This document shows positions 27,189 to 36,055 of a stretch of 55,880 nucleotides of DNA, in pieces. Each line of letters begins with the position of its first letter. Position 1 is the first letter of the stretch. The notes below the pieces were generated by a model, which had not been told where the DNA came from, did not search any database, and was given only the letters and a program-made list of their open reading frames with translations. Both the position numbers and the translations under genes were made by a program. This DNA is from Paenacidovorax caeni (GTDB lineage: Bacteria > Pseudomonadota > Gammaproteobacteria > Burkholderiales > Burkholderiaceae_C): the NCBI RefSeq assembly GCF_001298675.1, contig NZ_CYIG01000023.1:1-55880 (forward strand), in the 5' to 3' direction.

Positions 27189-30100
27189 CGGCGCTGATCG
27201 TGCGCGCGGCACTGTGGTGCGTGCTGCTGGCTGCGCCGCTGGTGCATGCCGTCCAGGCTGAAAAGACCCAGGCAGCGGGCAACGCCGATAAGACAGCGCC
27301 CGTGCTGCTGTGGCTCACCTCCGATATCACCACGGCCCCACGCACGGCCATGGTGCAGCGCCTGGCCGCCGAGGCGGGTCTGGGCTTTGCGCACATCGAT
27401 TACCCGCTGGCTGGCCCGGCGGTGCTGGACGCGACCCAGGCCCAGAAGCTGGAGCGCGCGCTGGCGGGCGCTGCGCTGGTGTGGGTGGATGCACCGCATG
27501 CCAGCGTGGAGGCGCGCTTGCGCCGCATGGTCGGCGCGCAGCTCGATGCCCGCGCCGCACGCGCCCCGGGTCGCGTGGTCTGGGTGCCTACGGGTACGCC
27601 GGCTGTGGACCTGTCCGCGCTGGAGGCTCCCGCTCGCATGGTGGCTTACCTGCAGGCGGGCGGCCCGCGCAACCTGAAGAACGCCGTCGCCCTGGCGCGT
27701 GCCACCGTGGCGGGTGCTGCCATGCCCGCCTTGCCCGCGCCCGACATCCTGCCCCCCCGGGGCATTTACCACCCCGACGCGCCCCGCCTGCAGCCCAACG
27801 CTGCAGCGCTGGAGGCCTGGCGCCAGGGCCAGCCCACGCTGCGCGGTCTGCCTGCCGTGGCCGTGCTGGTGCACCGCCACCACTTCATCGACGGCAGCAC
27901 GGAGTGGCTCGATGCCTGGTTGCGCACCTTCGGCCAGCAGGGCCTGTTCGCCTATGCTGCCTTTGGCCAGCAGGTCACGGCGCAGACGCTGGCAGAGGTG
28001 CTGGAGTTGCCCGCTGAAGGAGGCTCTGGCCCCGGTCGGCTGCATGCCTCTGCACTGGTGCTGCACCAGCTGGTGCCCCAGGCCGCTGCGCTGCAGCCGC
28101 TGCTGGCCCGCTGGGGCGTGCCGCTGCTCGCCACGCAGCCCTACCGCGCGGGTGATGCCGCTGCGTGGGAAGCCAGCGACACGGGCCTGTCGCTGTCCGA
28201 TGTGCCGTTTTACCTGGCGCAGCCCGAGGCGGCGGGTGCCATCGACCCGGTCCTGGTCGCTGCCCACGGCGCCGAGGGGCAGGACTTTCGCCTCATCGAG
28301 CGCCAGGCCCAGGCTGTGGCCGCGAAGGCGCGGCGCCTGATTGCGCTGCAGACCAAACCCGCCGCCGACAAGCGCCTGGTGGCCATGGTCTACAACTACC
28401 CGCCGGGTGGCACCAACTTCGGCGCATCGTTCCTCAACGTGCCGCGCAGCCTGGAGCAGGTCTCTGGCGGGCTGGCGCAGGCGGGCTACCGCACACAGCA
28501 GGTGCCTGAGCAGGGCTGGATCGATGGCCTCAAGCCGCTGCTGGCCGCCTATTACCCCGGCGCCGATGTACGCGCGCTGCTACAAAACGGACAGGCCGCC
28601 GCGCTTCCGCTGGCGCGCTATGAGCAGCATCTGGCCACGCTGCCCAAGGCCGTGCGCGAGCGCATGAACGCGCACTGGGGCACGCCCGAAAAGAGCCGCT
28701 ACGTGGTCGAGTGGCAGGGCGAAAAAGTGTTCGCCATCCCGCGCCTGCAGGTGGGCAAACTCTCGGTATTGCCCCAACCCCCGCGCGAGGAAACCCTGCG
28801 ACTGGGCCAGAACCCGTTCATGCACAAGAGCAAGGCGCCGCTGTCGCACCATTACCTGGCGGTGTACCTGTGGGCGCAGCTGGAGGCCGACGCACTGATC
28901 CACTTTGGCACCCACGGCACGCAGGAATGGGCGGGCGGTAAGGCGCGTGCGCTGGATGTGCACGACGATGCGCTGTTGCCCCTGGGCGACCTGCCCGTGG
29001 TCTACCCGTACATCGTGGACAACCTGGGCGAGGCCCTCACGGCCAAGCGCCGGGGCCGCGCCGTGCTGGTGAGCCACCGCACGCCCGTGTTCGCCCCGGC
29101 AGGCTTCGAGGCGCGCATGGCCCACATGCACGAGGTGATGCACGAGTGGGAAACCGTGGACGAAGGCCCCACACGCCGCGCGCTCGAAAAGCAACTGGTG
29201 GCGCAGTTTGTAGAACACCACCTGCACCGCGACCTGGGCTGGAGCGCCGAGCGCATCGCGGCCGACTTCCACGGCTTTTTGGAAATCCTGCACCCCTACC
29301 TGGACCAGCTCGCGCAAAGTTCGCAGCCCAAGGGCCTGGCCGTTTTCGGCCGCGTGCCCGCGCCCGAGCAGCGGCGCGAGACCATCCTGCAGGCGCTGCG
29401 CAAGCCGCTGATCGAGGCGCTGGGCGAAGACATCGACGAAGCCTTCCTGATCAAGCACGACGCGGTGTTGGCCGCACGCCCCGCGCGCTGGCTGGAAGTG
29501 GCGCTGACCGACGCGCAGGCCGCCAGCGTGCTGGACCTGCGCCCCGTGCTGCCTGATGCGCCGCCCGCACAGGACGGCCTGGTGCGCGCCGAAGACCATG
29601 TGCCCAACCGCGCCGCGCGCCAACCCATCGACACGCCCGCGCTGCTGCAACTGGCACAGCGCGCGCAAGAGCTGGAGCGCCTGCTGGCCACCGAGGGCGA
29701 GATGCCCGGTCTGCTGGCCGCGCTGGAGGGCCGCTACCTGCCCGCAGCCTACGGCGGCGACCCCATCCGCAACCCCGACAGCCTGCCCACGGGCCGCAAC
29801 CTCACGGGGCTGGACCCGAGCCGCCTGCCCACGCGCCAGGCCTATGCCGTGGCGCAGACGCTGTTCAACGACTGGTTCAAGGACTACCAGGCGCGCCATG
29901 GCGGCCAGGCGCCAGAGCGTATGGCGCTGTCGCTGTGGGCGGGTGAAACATTGCGCCACCAGGGCATCATGGAAGCGCAGGCGTTGGTGGCGCTGGGCAT
30001 GCGCCCGGTGTGGGATGACTCGGGCCGCCCGGTGCGCGTCGAGACCATTGACGCCGAAGAGCTCAAGCGCCCGCGCGTCGATGTGCTCATGAGCATCACC

Positions 30101-31402
30101 GGCTCGTACCGCGACCAGTTCCCAGCGCTGATGGCGCTGCTGGACCGCGCGGTGTCCCAGGCCGCGACGGCCGAGCCGGGCAACGTGATTGCGCGCAACA
30201 CCGAGCAGATCGGCCAGGAGCTGCGCAAGCAAGGTGTGCCACGCGCACAGGCCGAGCAACTGGCGCGCGTGCGCGCGTTCGGCAATGCGGTGGGCGACTA
30301 TGGCACCGGCCTGTCGGACGCGGTGCAAAGCGACGGCCTGCAAACCAACGATGCGCGCCTGGGCCAGATGTTCCTCGAACGCATGAGCCAGCCTTATCTG
30401 GAGGGCGAACCGGTGACCGGCGTGGCGGGCGGTGTGGCGGCCCAGGCATTCGGTGCCCACCTGCGCCGCACCGATGCCGCCATCCTGTCGCGCAGCTCGC
30501 ACCTGTATGCCATGGTCAGCTCGGACGACCCGTTCCAGTACCTGGGCGGCCTGTCGGCGGCCGCCCGCGTGGCGGGGCGAGCGCAGGGGCTGGAGCTGCA
30601 TGTGGCCCAGCTGCAGGATGCAGGCGAGCCCACTACCGAGACCGCGCAGCGCGCCATTGCGCTGGAGATGCAGTCGCGCTACCTGCACCCTGGCTGGCTC
30701 CAGGCGCAGAAGGCCGAGGGCTATGCGGGCACGCTGCAGGTGCTCAAGGCCGTGCAGTTCGCGTGGGGCTGGCAGGCCGTCGCGCCCGACACGGTGCGCA
30801 GCGACCATTGGCAGAGCTTTTATGACGTGCTGGTGCGCGACAAGCACCAGCTGGGCCTGCCCCAGTGGCTCAAAGAGCATCCACAGGCCTATGCCCAGTC
30901 GCTGGAACGCCTGGTGCAGGCCCAGCGCCAGGGCTATTGGCAGGCCGATGCCGATGCGCAAAAGCAGATCGCGCAGCTGTACCAGGATCTGACACGCGCC
31001 GCGCCGCTGGCGGCCGAGCTGCCCAGCGTGCGCCGCTGGGTGGAGCGAGCGGCTCGTGGTGAGTCCGTAAAGCTGACCCCGCCTGCAGGCATGGCCATTG
31101 CCGCGCCGCAGTCGCCAGCCCTGGCAGCGCCACAGCCCGTGCCCGCCGCCGCTGACCTGCCCGCGCCGCCCGCACAGGCAGAAGCACCACCCTCTGCGCC
31201 CGCCGTGCCTGCCATGGGCGTGTTGCTGGAGCGCCAGCCCGAGCAGGCAGCTTCCGACAGCGCCACAGAGCCCAGCCCCGTGGAGCGCATAGCGGGCATC
31301 GTGGCCCTGCTGGTCATGGCGCTGGTGGCGATGGCGGGCGCCGCTTGGCAGGCGCGCCGTCCGTCCTCGCTGTCTTCCCCATCGCAACCGGCCGGCGTGT
31401 GA
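27185..31402 (+). CDS. CobN/Mg-chelatase H-like protein, exported and membrane-anchored
   Basis: A 1405-residue protein of the CobN/BchH/ChlH family, whose classical members insert Co or Mg into tetrapyrroles in the cytoplasm. Family blocks seen include [40 protein letters not shown] and [20 protein letters not shown]. Unlike cytoplasmic CobN it has an N-terminal signal peptide ([20 protein letters not shown]...AVQA), a Pro/Ala-rich linker (about 1300-1365) and a C-terminal membrane helix ([20 protein letters not shown]). It therefore probably faces the periplasm. No CobS or CobT partner is present; an ExbB-like/DUF2149 pair is directly upstream. Metal or corrinoid handling during uptake is the likely role. 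Confidence 0.88.
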   Translation: MTALIVRAALWCVLLAAPLVHAVQAEKTQAAGNADKTAPVLLWLTSDITTAPRTAMVQRLAAEAGLGFAHIDYPLAGPAVLDATQAQKLERALAGAALVWVDAPHASVEARLRRMVGAQLDARAARAPGRVVWVPTGTPAVDLSALEAPARMVAYLQAGGPRNLKNAVALARATVAGAAMPALPAPDILPPRGIYHPDAPRLQPNAAALEAWRQGQPTLRGLPAVAVLVHRHHFIDGSTEWLDAWLRTFGQQGLFAYAAFGQQVTAQTLAEVLELPAEGGSGPGRLHASALVLHQLVPQAAALQPLLARWGVPLLATQPYRAGDAAAWEASDTGLSLSDVPFYLAQPEAAGAIDPVLVAAHGAEGQDFRLIERQAQAVAAKARRLIALQTKPAADKRLVAMVYNYPPGGTNFGASFLNVPRSLEQVSGGLAQAGYRTQQVPEQGWIDGLKPLLAAYYPGADVRALLQNGQAAALPLARYEQHLATLPKAVRERMNAHWGTPEKSRYVVEWQGEKVFAIPRLQVGKLSVLPQPPREETLRLGQNPFMHKSKAPLSHHYLAVYLWAQLEADALIHFGTHGTQEWAGGKARALDVHDDALLPLGDLPVVYPYIVDNLGEALTAKRRGRAVLVSHRTPVFAPAGFEARMAHMHEVMHEWETVDEGPTRRALEKQLVAQFVEHHLHRDLGWSAERIAADFHGFLEILHPYLDQLAQSSQPKGLAVFGRVPAPEQRRETILQALRKPLIEALGEDIDEAFLIKHDAVLAARPARWLEVALTDAQAASVLDLRPVLPDAPPAQDGLVRAEDHVPNRAARQPIDTPALLQLAQRAQELERLLATEGEMPGLLAALEGRYLPAAYGGDPIRNPDSLPTGRNLTGLDPSRLPTRQAYAVAQTLFNDWFKDYQARHGGQAPERMALSLWAGETLRHQGIMEAQALVALGMRPVWDDSGRPVRVETIDAEELKRPRVDVLMSITGSYRDQFPALMALLDRAVSQAATAEPGNVIARNTEQIGQELRKQGVPRAQAEQLARVRAFGNAVGDYGTGLSDAVQSDGLQTNDARLGQMFLERMSQPYLEGEPVTGVAGGVAAQAFGAHLRRTDAAILSRSSHLYAMVSSDDPFQYLGGLSAAARVAGRAQGLELHVAQLQDAGEPTTETAQRAIALEMQSRYLHPGWLQAQKAEGYAGTLQVLKAVQFAWGWQAVAPDTVRSDHWQSFYDVLVRDKHQLGLPQWLKEHPQAYAQSLERLVQAQRQGYWQADADAQKQIAQLYQDLTRAAPLAAELPSVRRWVERAARGESVKLTPPAGMAIAAPQSPALAAPQPVPAAADLPAPPAQAEAPPSAPAVPAMGVLLERQPEQAASDSATEPSPVERIAGIVALLVMALVAMAGAAWQARRPSSLSSPSQPAGV

Positions 31403-31431
31403 TGCCCGGCCTCTCTGAAAGAATCGACACC

Positions 31432-32001
31432 ATGCAGATCGAAACCCCGCCCACCGAGAAACGCTACGAAAAGCCCGAGGGCGAACGCCGGGGCCTCATC
31501 ATCGTCAACACGGGTGACGGCAAGGGCAAGAGCACGGCCGCCTTTGGCCTGGCGTTCCGTGCCACGGGGCGCGGCAAGGCCGTGAAGGTCTTCCAGTTCA
31601 TGAAGGTGCCCAGTGCGCGCTTCGGCGAGCACCGCCTGGCCGAGCAGGTGGGCCTGCCCGTCGAGGGCCTGGGCGATGGCTTCAGCTGGAAGAGCAAGGA
31701 CCTGGAGCACTCGGCCCAGCTCGCGCGCGACGGCTGGGCCAAGGCGCGCGCGGCCATCCTCTCGGGCGAGTACTTTCTGGTGGTGCTCGACGAGGTCACC
31801 TACCCGCTGATCTATGGCTGGCTGCCGCTGCCCGATGTGCTGGAAACCCTGGCAGCGCGCCCCAGGGATGTCCATGTCTGTCTTACGGGCCGCCGTTGTC
31901 CGGAAGAAATCATGGCCATTGCCGATACGGTGACGGAAATGCGCCTCGTCAAACACGCCTTCCAGGCCGGCATACCCGCGCAGCGCGGCATCGAGGATTG
32001 A
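31432..32001 (+). CDS. cobO: Cob(I)yrinic acid a,c-diamide adenosyltransferase
   Basis: A CobA/CobO/BtuR-type enzyme that attaches the adenosyl group to cobalt using ATP. The 189 residues carry the P-loop [14 protein letters not shown] (about 26-39), the [14 protein letters not shown] segment and [15 protein letters not shown]. An ATG at 31402, which overlaps the CobN-like stop, could add ten residues; the internal ATG matches the usual family N-terminus (MQIETPP). It is the last gene of the B12 operon. Confidence 0.92.
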   Translation: MQIETPPTEKRYEKPEGERRGLIIVNTGDGKGKSTAAFGLAFRATGRGKAVKVFQFMKVPSARFGEHRLAEQVGLPVEGLGDGFSWKSKDLEHSAQLARDGWAKARAAILSGEYFLVVLDEVTYPLIYGWLPLPDVLETLAARPRDVHVCLTGRRCPEEIMAIADTVTEMRLVKHAFQAGIPAQRGIED

Positions 32002-32008
32002 GTTTGCT

Positions 32009-32062
32009 TCTTTTTTGATAGCTTCTAGCGCTTGATGGGAAAGCGCTGGTGCCGTTTTTTCC
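32009..32062 (+). repeat. Dispersed palindromic repeat, copy C
   Basis: TTTTTTGATAGCTTCTAGCG is followed by the palindromic core CGCTTGATGGGAAAGCG and then GGTGCCGTTTTTT. It matches copies A and D. It occupies the whole gap between cobO and ogt and ends where the likely TTG start of ogt begins. Confidence 0.75.
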
Positions 32063-32608
32063 TTGAAATGGGGCGCGTCCTTGGCTTTGCTGCACTGTCA
32101 TCTGCCGACTCCGCTGGGAGACATGCTCGCAGTTGCCTCGACCAACGGCCTGTGCCTGCTGGAGTTCATCGGCCAGCAAGGCATCGAGCGGGAGCTGCGC
32201 CAGGTGGAGGCGGCGCGCGGTGGGCCGTCGTGCGCGGGCGTGAATGCCGTGCTGGCGCAGACAGGCACCGAGCTGGCGCAGTATTTCGCAGGCCGACGCG
32301 AGTGCTTTGGCATAGCGCTCGATTTGGTGGGAACCCCGTTCCAGCAGCAGGCTTGGCGGGCGCTGTGCGCCATCCCCTACGGCCAGACGCGCAGCTACGC
32401 CGAACAGGCCCGGGCCATCCACCGCCCCTCCGCATGCCGCGCCGTGGCTGCGGCGAACGGGTGCAACAAGGTCTCCATCATCGTGCCGTGCCACCGCGTG
32501 ATCGGTAGCGACGGCGGCTTGACCGGGTTTGGTGGTGGCCTGCTGCGTAAGCAGGCGCTGCTGGCCTTGGAGCAGGGCGGTGCGCAGCAGGGCCTGCTGC
32601 CCTGGTGA
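32063..32608 (+). CDS. ogt: Methylated-DNA-protein cysteine methyltransferase
   Basis: A suicide DNA-repair enzyme that removes alkyl groups from O6-alkylguanine onto its own cysteine. Of 181 residues, the C-terminal domain has GTPFQQQAWRALCAIPYGQT, AVAAANGCNKVSIIVPCHRV (active Cys in PCHR, about residue 142) and IGSDGGLTGFGGGLLRK. The start is uncertain: TTG at 32063 gives the length shown, while a TTG at 32081 and an ATG at 32123 are alternatives. No strong ribosome site is visible because the repeat lies directly upstream. Confidence 0.9.
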   Translation: MKWGASLALLHCHLPTPLGDMLAVASTNGLCLLEFIGQQGIERELRQVEAARGGPSCAGVNAVLAQTGTELAQYFAGRRECFGIALDLVGTPFQQQAWRALCAIPYGQTRSYAEQARAIHRPSACRAVAAANGCNKVSIIVPCHRVIGSDGGLTGFGGGLLRKQALLALEQGGAQQGLLPW

Positions 32609-32647
32609 TGCAAGGCGCGGCCGACGGCTACGGCGCAGAGGGTGCGT

Positions 32648-33559
32648 CTACAGGTGGAAGTCGCCCGCGGCCTCTGGCTGGTACAGCACTTTCCCAATCC
32701 GGATATGGCAGGTTCGGTGTGGAATTCGCCAGTTGAAGGCGTCGCCCTCCTTGTAGCCCAGAATCGCCGTGCCGATATCCGAGTACACCGACAGTTTGCC
32801 TGCGCGGTCATCCGCATCTTCTGGATAAACCAGCGAAACCTCTACTTCCTCATCGTCCACCTGCAGCAAGGCCTTGGAGTTCATCGTGACGACGTCCTCG
32901 GCGACCTGGCGCGGATCAACCACGACGGCGCGCTCGATCTCATGCTCCAGCTGAAAAATATCGGAGCTTTGTTCGAACTGGATCAGGCTTTTCAGCCGAG
33001 CCTTGTCGATTTCCGTGATGTAGATGGCGGAGGTGTCTGGCGCCGGGCTTTCGCGCAAGAGCCGGAGGTAGCGTTCCGAGGCCATGGCCAACGAATGCAT
33101 CGCCGGCGTTTCACTTTCCAGCAGGAAGCCGCTGCGCAGGAAGGCCTTCAGTGATCGCGCGTTGTCGGGGTGGATTTTCGCGATGAGCTTGTCGGCACGC
33201 ATGTCCAAGAAGGCGAGCTTCATGCCTTCGCGGATCGCGCTGGCGCCGAGCTTGCGGCCCCAGTTCTCGCGGTCGCCGATGACCAGAACCATTTCGCAGT
33301 CCGGCCCCTTCTTGACGAGACGCACGAACCCTACAGGCTCGTCGTGTCGGTCATAGGCCATGAAAAACCTGCCGCCCTGGTTGAACAGATGGGTCAGGAT
33401 CGGCAACTGAACCCGACCGATGACCTGCTCAATGAATCGTGAGACGTGGCGCGAATCGCTCAGGTAGCGCGTAACGTCTTCGTCCTCCAACCAATCCATC
33501 AGAGTAAGCGCGTTGGCCCGGGTGATCTCCGGGCACAGGGAAATGAAAGGCTTGTTCAT
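32648..33559 (-). CDS. GNAT acetyltransferase fused to a GreA/GreB C-terminal domain
   Basis: A 303-residue fusion. The N-terminal half is a GNAT acetyltransferase fold with FMAYDRHDEPVGFVRLVKKG, a degenerate acetyl-CoA loop (RENWGRKLGASAIREGMKLA) and KIHPDNARSLKAFLRSGF. The C-terminal part (about 220-300: QVDDEEVEVSLVYPEDADDR... LSVYSDIGTAILGYKEGD) is the GreA/GreB/Rnk FKBP-like domain that contacts RNA polymerase. The coiled-coil that GreA and GreB insert into the polymerase channel is absent, so it is more like Rnk. The start is placed at 33559 because GGGGTGAAG precedes it. Confidence 0.82.
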   Translation of the reverse strand: MNKPFISLCPEITRANALTLMDWLEDEDVTRYLSDSRHVSRFIEQVIGRVQLPILTHLFNQGGRFFMAYDRHDEPVGFVRLVKKGPDCEMVLVIGDRENWGRKLGASAIREGMKLAFLDMRADKLIAKIHPDNARSLKAFLRSGFLLESETPAMHSLAMASERYLRLLRESPAPDTSAIYITEIDKARLKSLIQFEQSSDIFQLEHEIERAVVVDPRQVAEDVVTMNSKALLQVDDEEVEVSLVYPEDADDRAGKLSVYSDIGTAILGYKEGDAFNWRIPHRTCHIRIGKVLYQPEAAGDFHL

Positions 33560-33804
33560 CTTCACCCCATTGGGTTTCAAGTATGAAAGCCTTTCATGGC
33601 CTGGGCCATGACGGTTCTTTCGGCGAATCCATCATTTTAAGGCCTGGGGCATAGACAGTACAACCCTCCCGGCATGCCCAAGCCTTGGCGAGCGCCACCT
33701 GCGGTGGCGCACCGTGGTTGTTCTCCGCGTGGCCTGCGGCTGTTTGCGCGCAGGGCTGGTGAAGAAGAATGCTTATCCCGTAAGGCGGAATAATTCGGGC
33801 ATAA

Positions 33805-33926
33805 TGCTCCGTTTTTGGTACTCCGCACCACAACATAAGGAGTAAAGGAAGCAATAACTTAGTGCCTTGGCGCAAGTTCGGCTTCCTGGCTGAAATATCA
33901 AAGGGAAGCTCCATGCTTCCCTTTTT
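33805..33926 (+). ncRNA. Candidate small RNA with terminator
   Basis: Between the acetyltransferase gene and the truncated tRNA lies a stretch without a convincing reading frame. It has a promoter-like CATAAT at about 33798-33803, nested pairing (GGAAGC...GCTTCC around AACTT...AAGTT, 33847-33886) and an intrinsic terminator at 33900-33926. A transcript of about 120 nt would be well structured. I do not recognise a known RNA family. The stretch 33560-33797 shows nothing I can name. Confidence 0.35.
33900..33926 (+). terminator. Rho-independent terminator
   Basis: A 10-bp stem AAAGGGAAGC/GCTTCCCTTT with loop TCCAT runs into a T-tract (CTTTTTC). It lies upstream of the tRNA-Leu fragment, on the same strand. 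Confidence 0.8.
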
Positions 33927-34025
33927 CTTGGGCACGGTTGCAACTTTGCAGCTGCTGGCTCGAGGGGCATTGCACCACTGTGCTGCCCGGGTTACCCTGC
34001 GAAGCACCCGTGCGGTGCCGCACAG

Positions 34026-34059
34026 GCCCCGATGGTGAAATTGGTAGACACTGCGGACT
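34026..34059 (+). pseudogene. 5' half of a tRNA-Leu gene, cut in the anticodon loop
   Basis: The 34 bases GCCCCGATGGTGAAATTGGT / AGACACTGCGGACT are the acceptor strand, D arm and 5' anticodon arm of a class II tRNA-Leu. An intact gene would continue through the anticodon (probably UAA) into CCGC; instead the sequence switches to unrelated DNA (ACTCGGCGC). No 3' half exists in the window. This marks the left edge of the island. Confidence 0.8.
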
Positions 34060-34076
34060 ACTCGGCGCTTCTCCAA

Positions 34077-34187
34077 AAGTGGACATATCCACTTCCTTAT
34101 CAATCAATCACTTAGTAACATGGTTGTGTCCACCTAATTCTTTGAATTTATGGACACTATTCGGGTAAGTCGAGCATGATGTGTCCA
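34077..34187. repeat. Cluster of GTGTCCA / TGGACA sites at the island edge
   Basis: Within 130 bp of the tRNA break there are four copies of a short motif in alternating orientation: TGGACA at 34080 and 34151, TGTCCA at 34127 and 34182. The first is part of a perfect palindrome AAGTGGACATATCCACTT (34077-34094). GTGTCC (34126) and GGACAC (34152) form an inverted pair. This looks like a set of recombinase arm-type binding sites. Confidence 0.5.
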
Positions 34188-34307
34188 TGACATGTTGGTG
34201 CAGACCAGTTCGGTGCGCGTGGCCAGAGGGCCTTCAATAGCGCATGCAACCAGACAGCATTGCGAGGGCACGGGCTCTATGGCATGAATACCTGTTGTCG
34301 GTGGGAC

Positions 34308-34815
34308 TTACGGTGCGTGTGTGGTGTTGATTTTGCGTAAGCACCTTTCCGAACTGATGCCAAGGAGCAGGTATTCAACTGGGTTGGTGCTAGTCGAAAT
34401 CAAGATTCTCCAGTCGCCGTCGAACGACCTCATTCCTGCATCAAATAGCGCATCGAAGTTCGCTGTCAACAACAAGCCATTAAATGGGTCCAGGCGCTCC
34501 TGGGGAGTTGACGCTGCCTACGGCTTCACATGAGAGGCTTTCAGCGCCGCTTCAACGGTGCAGCCAGTGATGGAACAGGACTTTCATCGCTTGAGCAAAT
34601 CTCGCCGGAAGTCTGGCTGTCCAATACGTACTTCCCTCACAGATTTTTGACTCGTCTTTCGTGGAGTCTGTTGCTCAAAGTCTGATGCGACGTCGCTCGC
34701 GGACTGAAATCCGTAGAGGTCGTATGCCTCGCAGATTTCCAAGAACGCACGGCATCCTGCTCCCGAGGTTATGTAAAGCTTCCAGGCTTGGTCTCTTACT
34801 CGCGGTTCCTTGGAG
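34308..34815 (-). pseudogene. Decayed HNH endonuclease gene with two nonsense codons
   Basis: Translated on the reverse strand, the stretch reads VRIGQPDFRRDLLKR, stop, KSCSITGCTVEAALKASHVK, P, stop, AASTPQERLDPFNGLLLTAN and so on to a final TAA at 34308. It aligns throughout with the intact HNH protein at 36056-36778 (LFRSALLDYW...CCVTG...ASHIKPW...NERLDVFNGLLLAPHLDALFD). Both internal stops (TGA at 34584-34586, TAG at 34518-34520, complement) fall on tryptophans of the intact protein. No start codon is clear; the frame continues to about 34815 and overlaps the end of the XRE gene, so it was probably its operon partner. Confidence 0.75.
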
Positions 34816-35068
34816 GCGAGAAGTCAATTTCATCGGCTGGCACCAAATCGGTTGTTTGTTTCACCTTCATGACAAAGTCATGGACCTCCTTTTCCAACGC
34901 CTGCGCAAGTCTAAAAACTGCGTCCAGTGATGGACAAGCCTTACCCGCCTCAAGGCTTCTGATGTACCTGGAAGTCAGTCCAGAGCGAAGAGCTAGGTCG
35001 GCTTGTGTGAGGCCAGCATCGTGCCTAGCCTGCCTAAGCACCATTGCAAAGGCATCTTGAAGTCGCAT
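34796..35068 (-). CDS. XRE-family transcription regulator
   Basis: A 90-residue DNA-binding protein with one Cro/CI-type helix-turn-helix (LRQARHDAGLTQADLALRSG, then SRYIRSLEAGKACPSLDAVF). A short C-terminal tail could mediate dimerisation. An inverted repeat overlaps its start codon, suggesting autorepression. It resembles controller proteins of restriction or toxin-antitoxin modules; its probable partner gene downstream is broken. Confidence 0.88.
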   Translation of the reverse strand: MRLQDAFAMVLRQARHDAGLTQADLALRSGLTSRYIRSLEAGKACPSLDAVFRLAQALEKEVHDFVMKVKQTTDLVPADEIDFSPPRNRE

Positions 35069-35094
35069 GTTGGTAAGGAATCAGTTGCCAACAT
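35067..35094. promoter_or_regulatory. Inverted repeat at the XRE start, likely operator
   Basis: ATGTTGG (35067-35073) and CCAACAT (35088-35094) form an inverted repeat that includes the XRE start codon. A third half-site, AATGTTGCC, lies at 35103-35111 and abuts a -10-like TATAAAAT (35112-35119) reading toward the 199-residue gene. Binding by the XRE protein could control both directions. Confidence 0.5.
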
Positions 35095-35251
35095 CTTGTG
35101 CGAATGTTGCCTATAAAATAGGAATTAAACTTCCTCATCTTTGGTGCGCATTCTTTGCTGCTACCGCCCTACAAGATGGGCTGAGTCCTTACTGCCTCCC
35201 CCTGTCGCTCGGATGAACAGCGGTGTTTTTAACTCGTTTGGTTAGTCCTGC

Positions 35252-35851
35252 ATGTCCACAAAGACACCCTTCAATCGAACTAGAAAGCAGACCTTTCCAT
35301 CTGGTCTAGCCAGGACAAGCCCAAGGTTTTTTTGGACTGAACGGGGAATGAGGCTGTTCGTGAATACGCAGCCACGAAAGCACGCTTGGGGTTCGAACGA
35401 CAGCGATGTACGCCCAGTCCTCGACAACATCGCCGCAGCTGCCCATGCATGCAACATCCATCCAGCGTCATGGGTAAGTGACTGCTTTTCTTCGCCTGAA
35501 GATGCTCAGCGTTTCTTGCTGTACCTCGGGAAATTTAAGGGCCATCTGAACTCGTACTGGTTTTACGCGCTGCTCAGCATTCTTGAAATCGATGAACAGG
35601 ACGTTTACACGGCGGAGTTGTTGGCGCGACAACTCACCCTACATGCTGTCGAGTCTGGGCAGATAGACAGCAAGGGGCTTATGTGTCAGACATCAAACTC
35701 TGTTGTGGAAGCTGGTACCCAGGCTTTATGCCTCGATTTCCACGGAGTCGAGAACAACCTGATTGAAGGGGCCGATTTGGAAAGGGCTACCAACACCTGC
35801 GTTGGCGCAAAGCCTGACGAGTTTGCGTGGGTCAGGGCGTGGCTGGATTAA
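35252..35851 (+). CDS. Orphan protein of unknown function
   Basis: A 199-residue soluble protein without signal peptide or membrane segment. I do not recognise a domain. Visible features are a basic N-terminus (MSTKTPFNRTRKQTF), an aromatic-rich middle (LLYLGKFKGHLNSYWFYALL) and an acidic C-terminus ending EFAWVRAWLD. It is the only rightward gene in the island. The upstream region holds the XRE operator and a good -10 sequence. It could be controlled by the XRE protein and take part in the same lost module. Confidence 0.65.
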   Translation: MSTKTPFNRTRKQTFPSGLARTSPRFFWTERGMRLFVNTQPRKHAWGSNDSDVRPVLDNIAAAAHACNIHPASWVSDCFSSPEDAQRFLLYLGKFKGHLNSYWFYALLSILEIDEQDVYTAELLARQLTLHAVESGQIDSKGLMCQTSNSVVEAGTQALCLDFHGVENNLIEGADLERATNTCVGAKPDEFAWVRAWLD

Positions 35852-36055
35852 AAAATTATCGGATGTGAAGGTCGATGCCATCGAGGCTGACCATTGAAAG
35901 CCTCACTCAGACCTGGCTGCCCATGAGGAGCCAAACGGCAACCTGTGCTTGTACAGTGCGGGCCCCGTTCTGATTTGTCGACCTCCACAACGGCCAATGG
36001 GCGGGGAGCGACACCGGTCGAAGCTTGGTCTTCTGGCGTTGGAAGGTTACTCTCA

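Noticed and set aside
28580-31387. A 935-codon open frame antisense to the CobN-like gene
   Set aside because: It has low-complexity His/Arg/Gln composition and no domain, and lies wholly within a gene with clear family motifs.
33594-34103. A 169-codon leftward frame spanning the terminator and tRNA fragment
   Set aside because: It crosses an intrinsic terminator and a tRNA remnant, has no ribosome site and no recognisable domain.
34026-34310. A group I intron in tRNA-Leu
   Set aside because: The break is in the anticodon loop, where such introns occur, but no P, Q, R or S-like core or 3' exon follows. Defence genes and recombinase genes fit an island better.
34321-34533. A 70-codon rightward frame
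   Set aside because: It is antisense to the decayed HNH gene, whose reverse-strand translation aligns with an intact paralogue.
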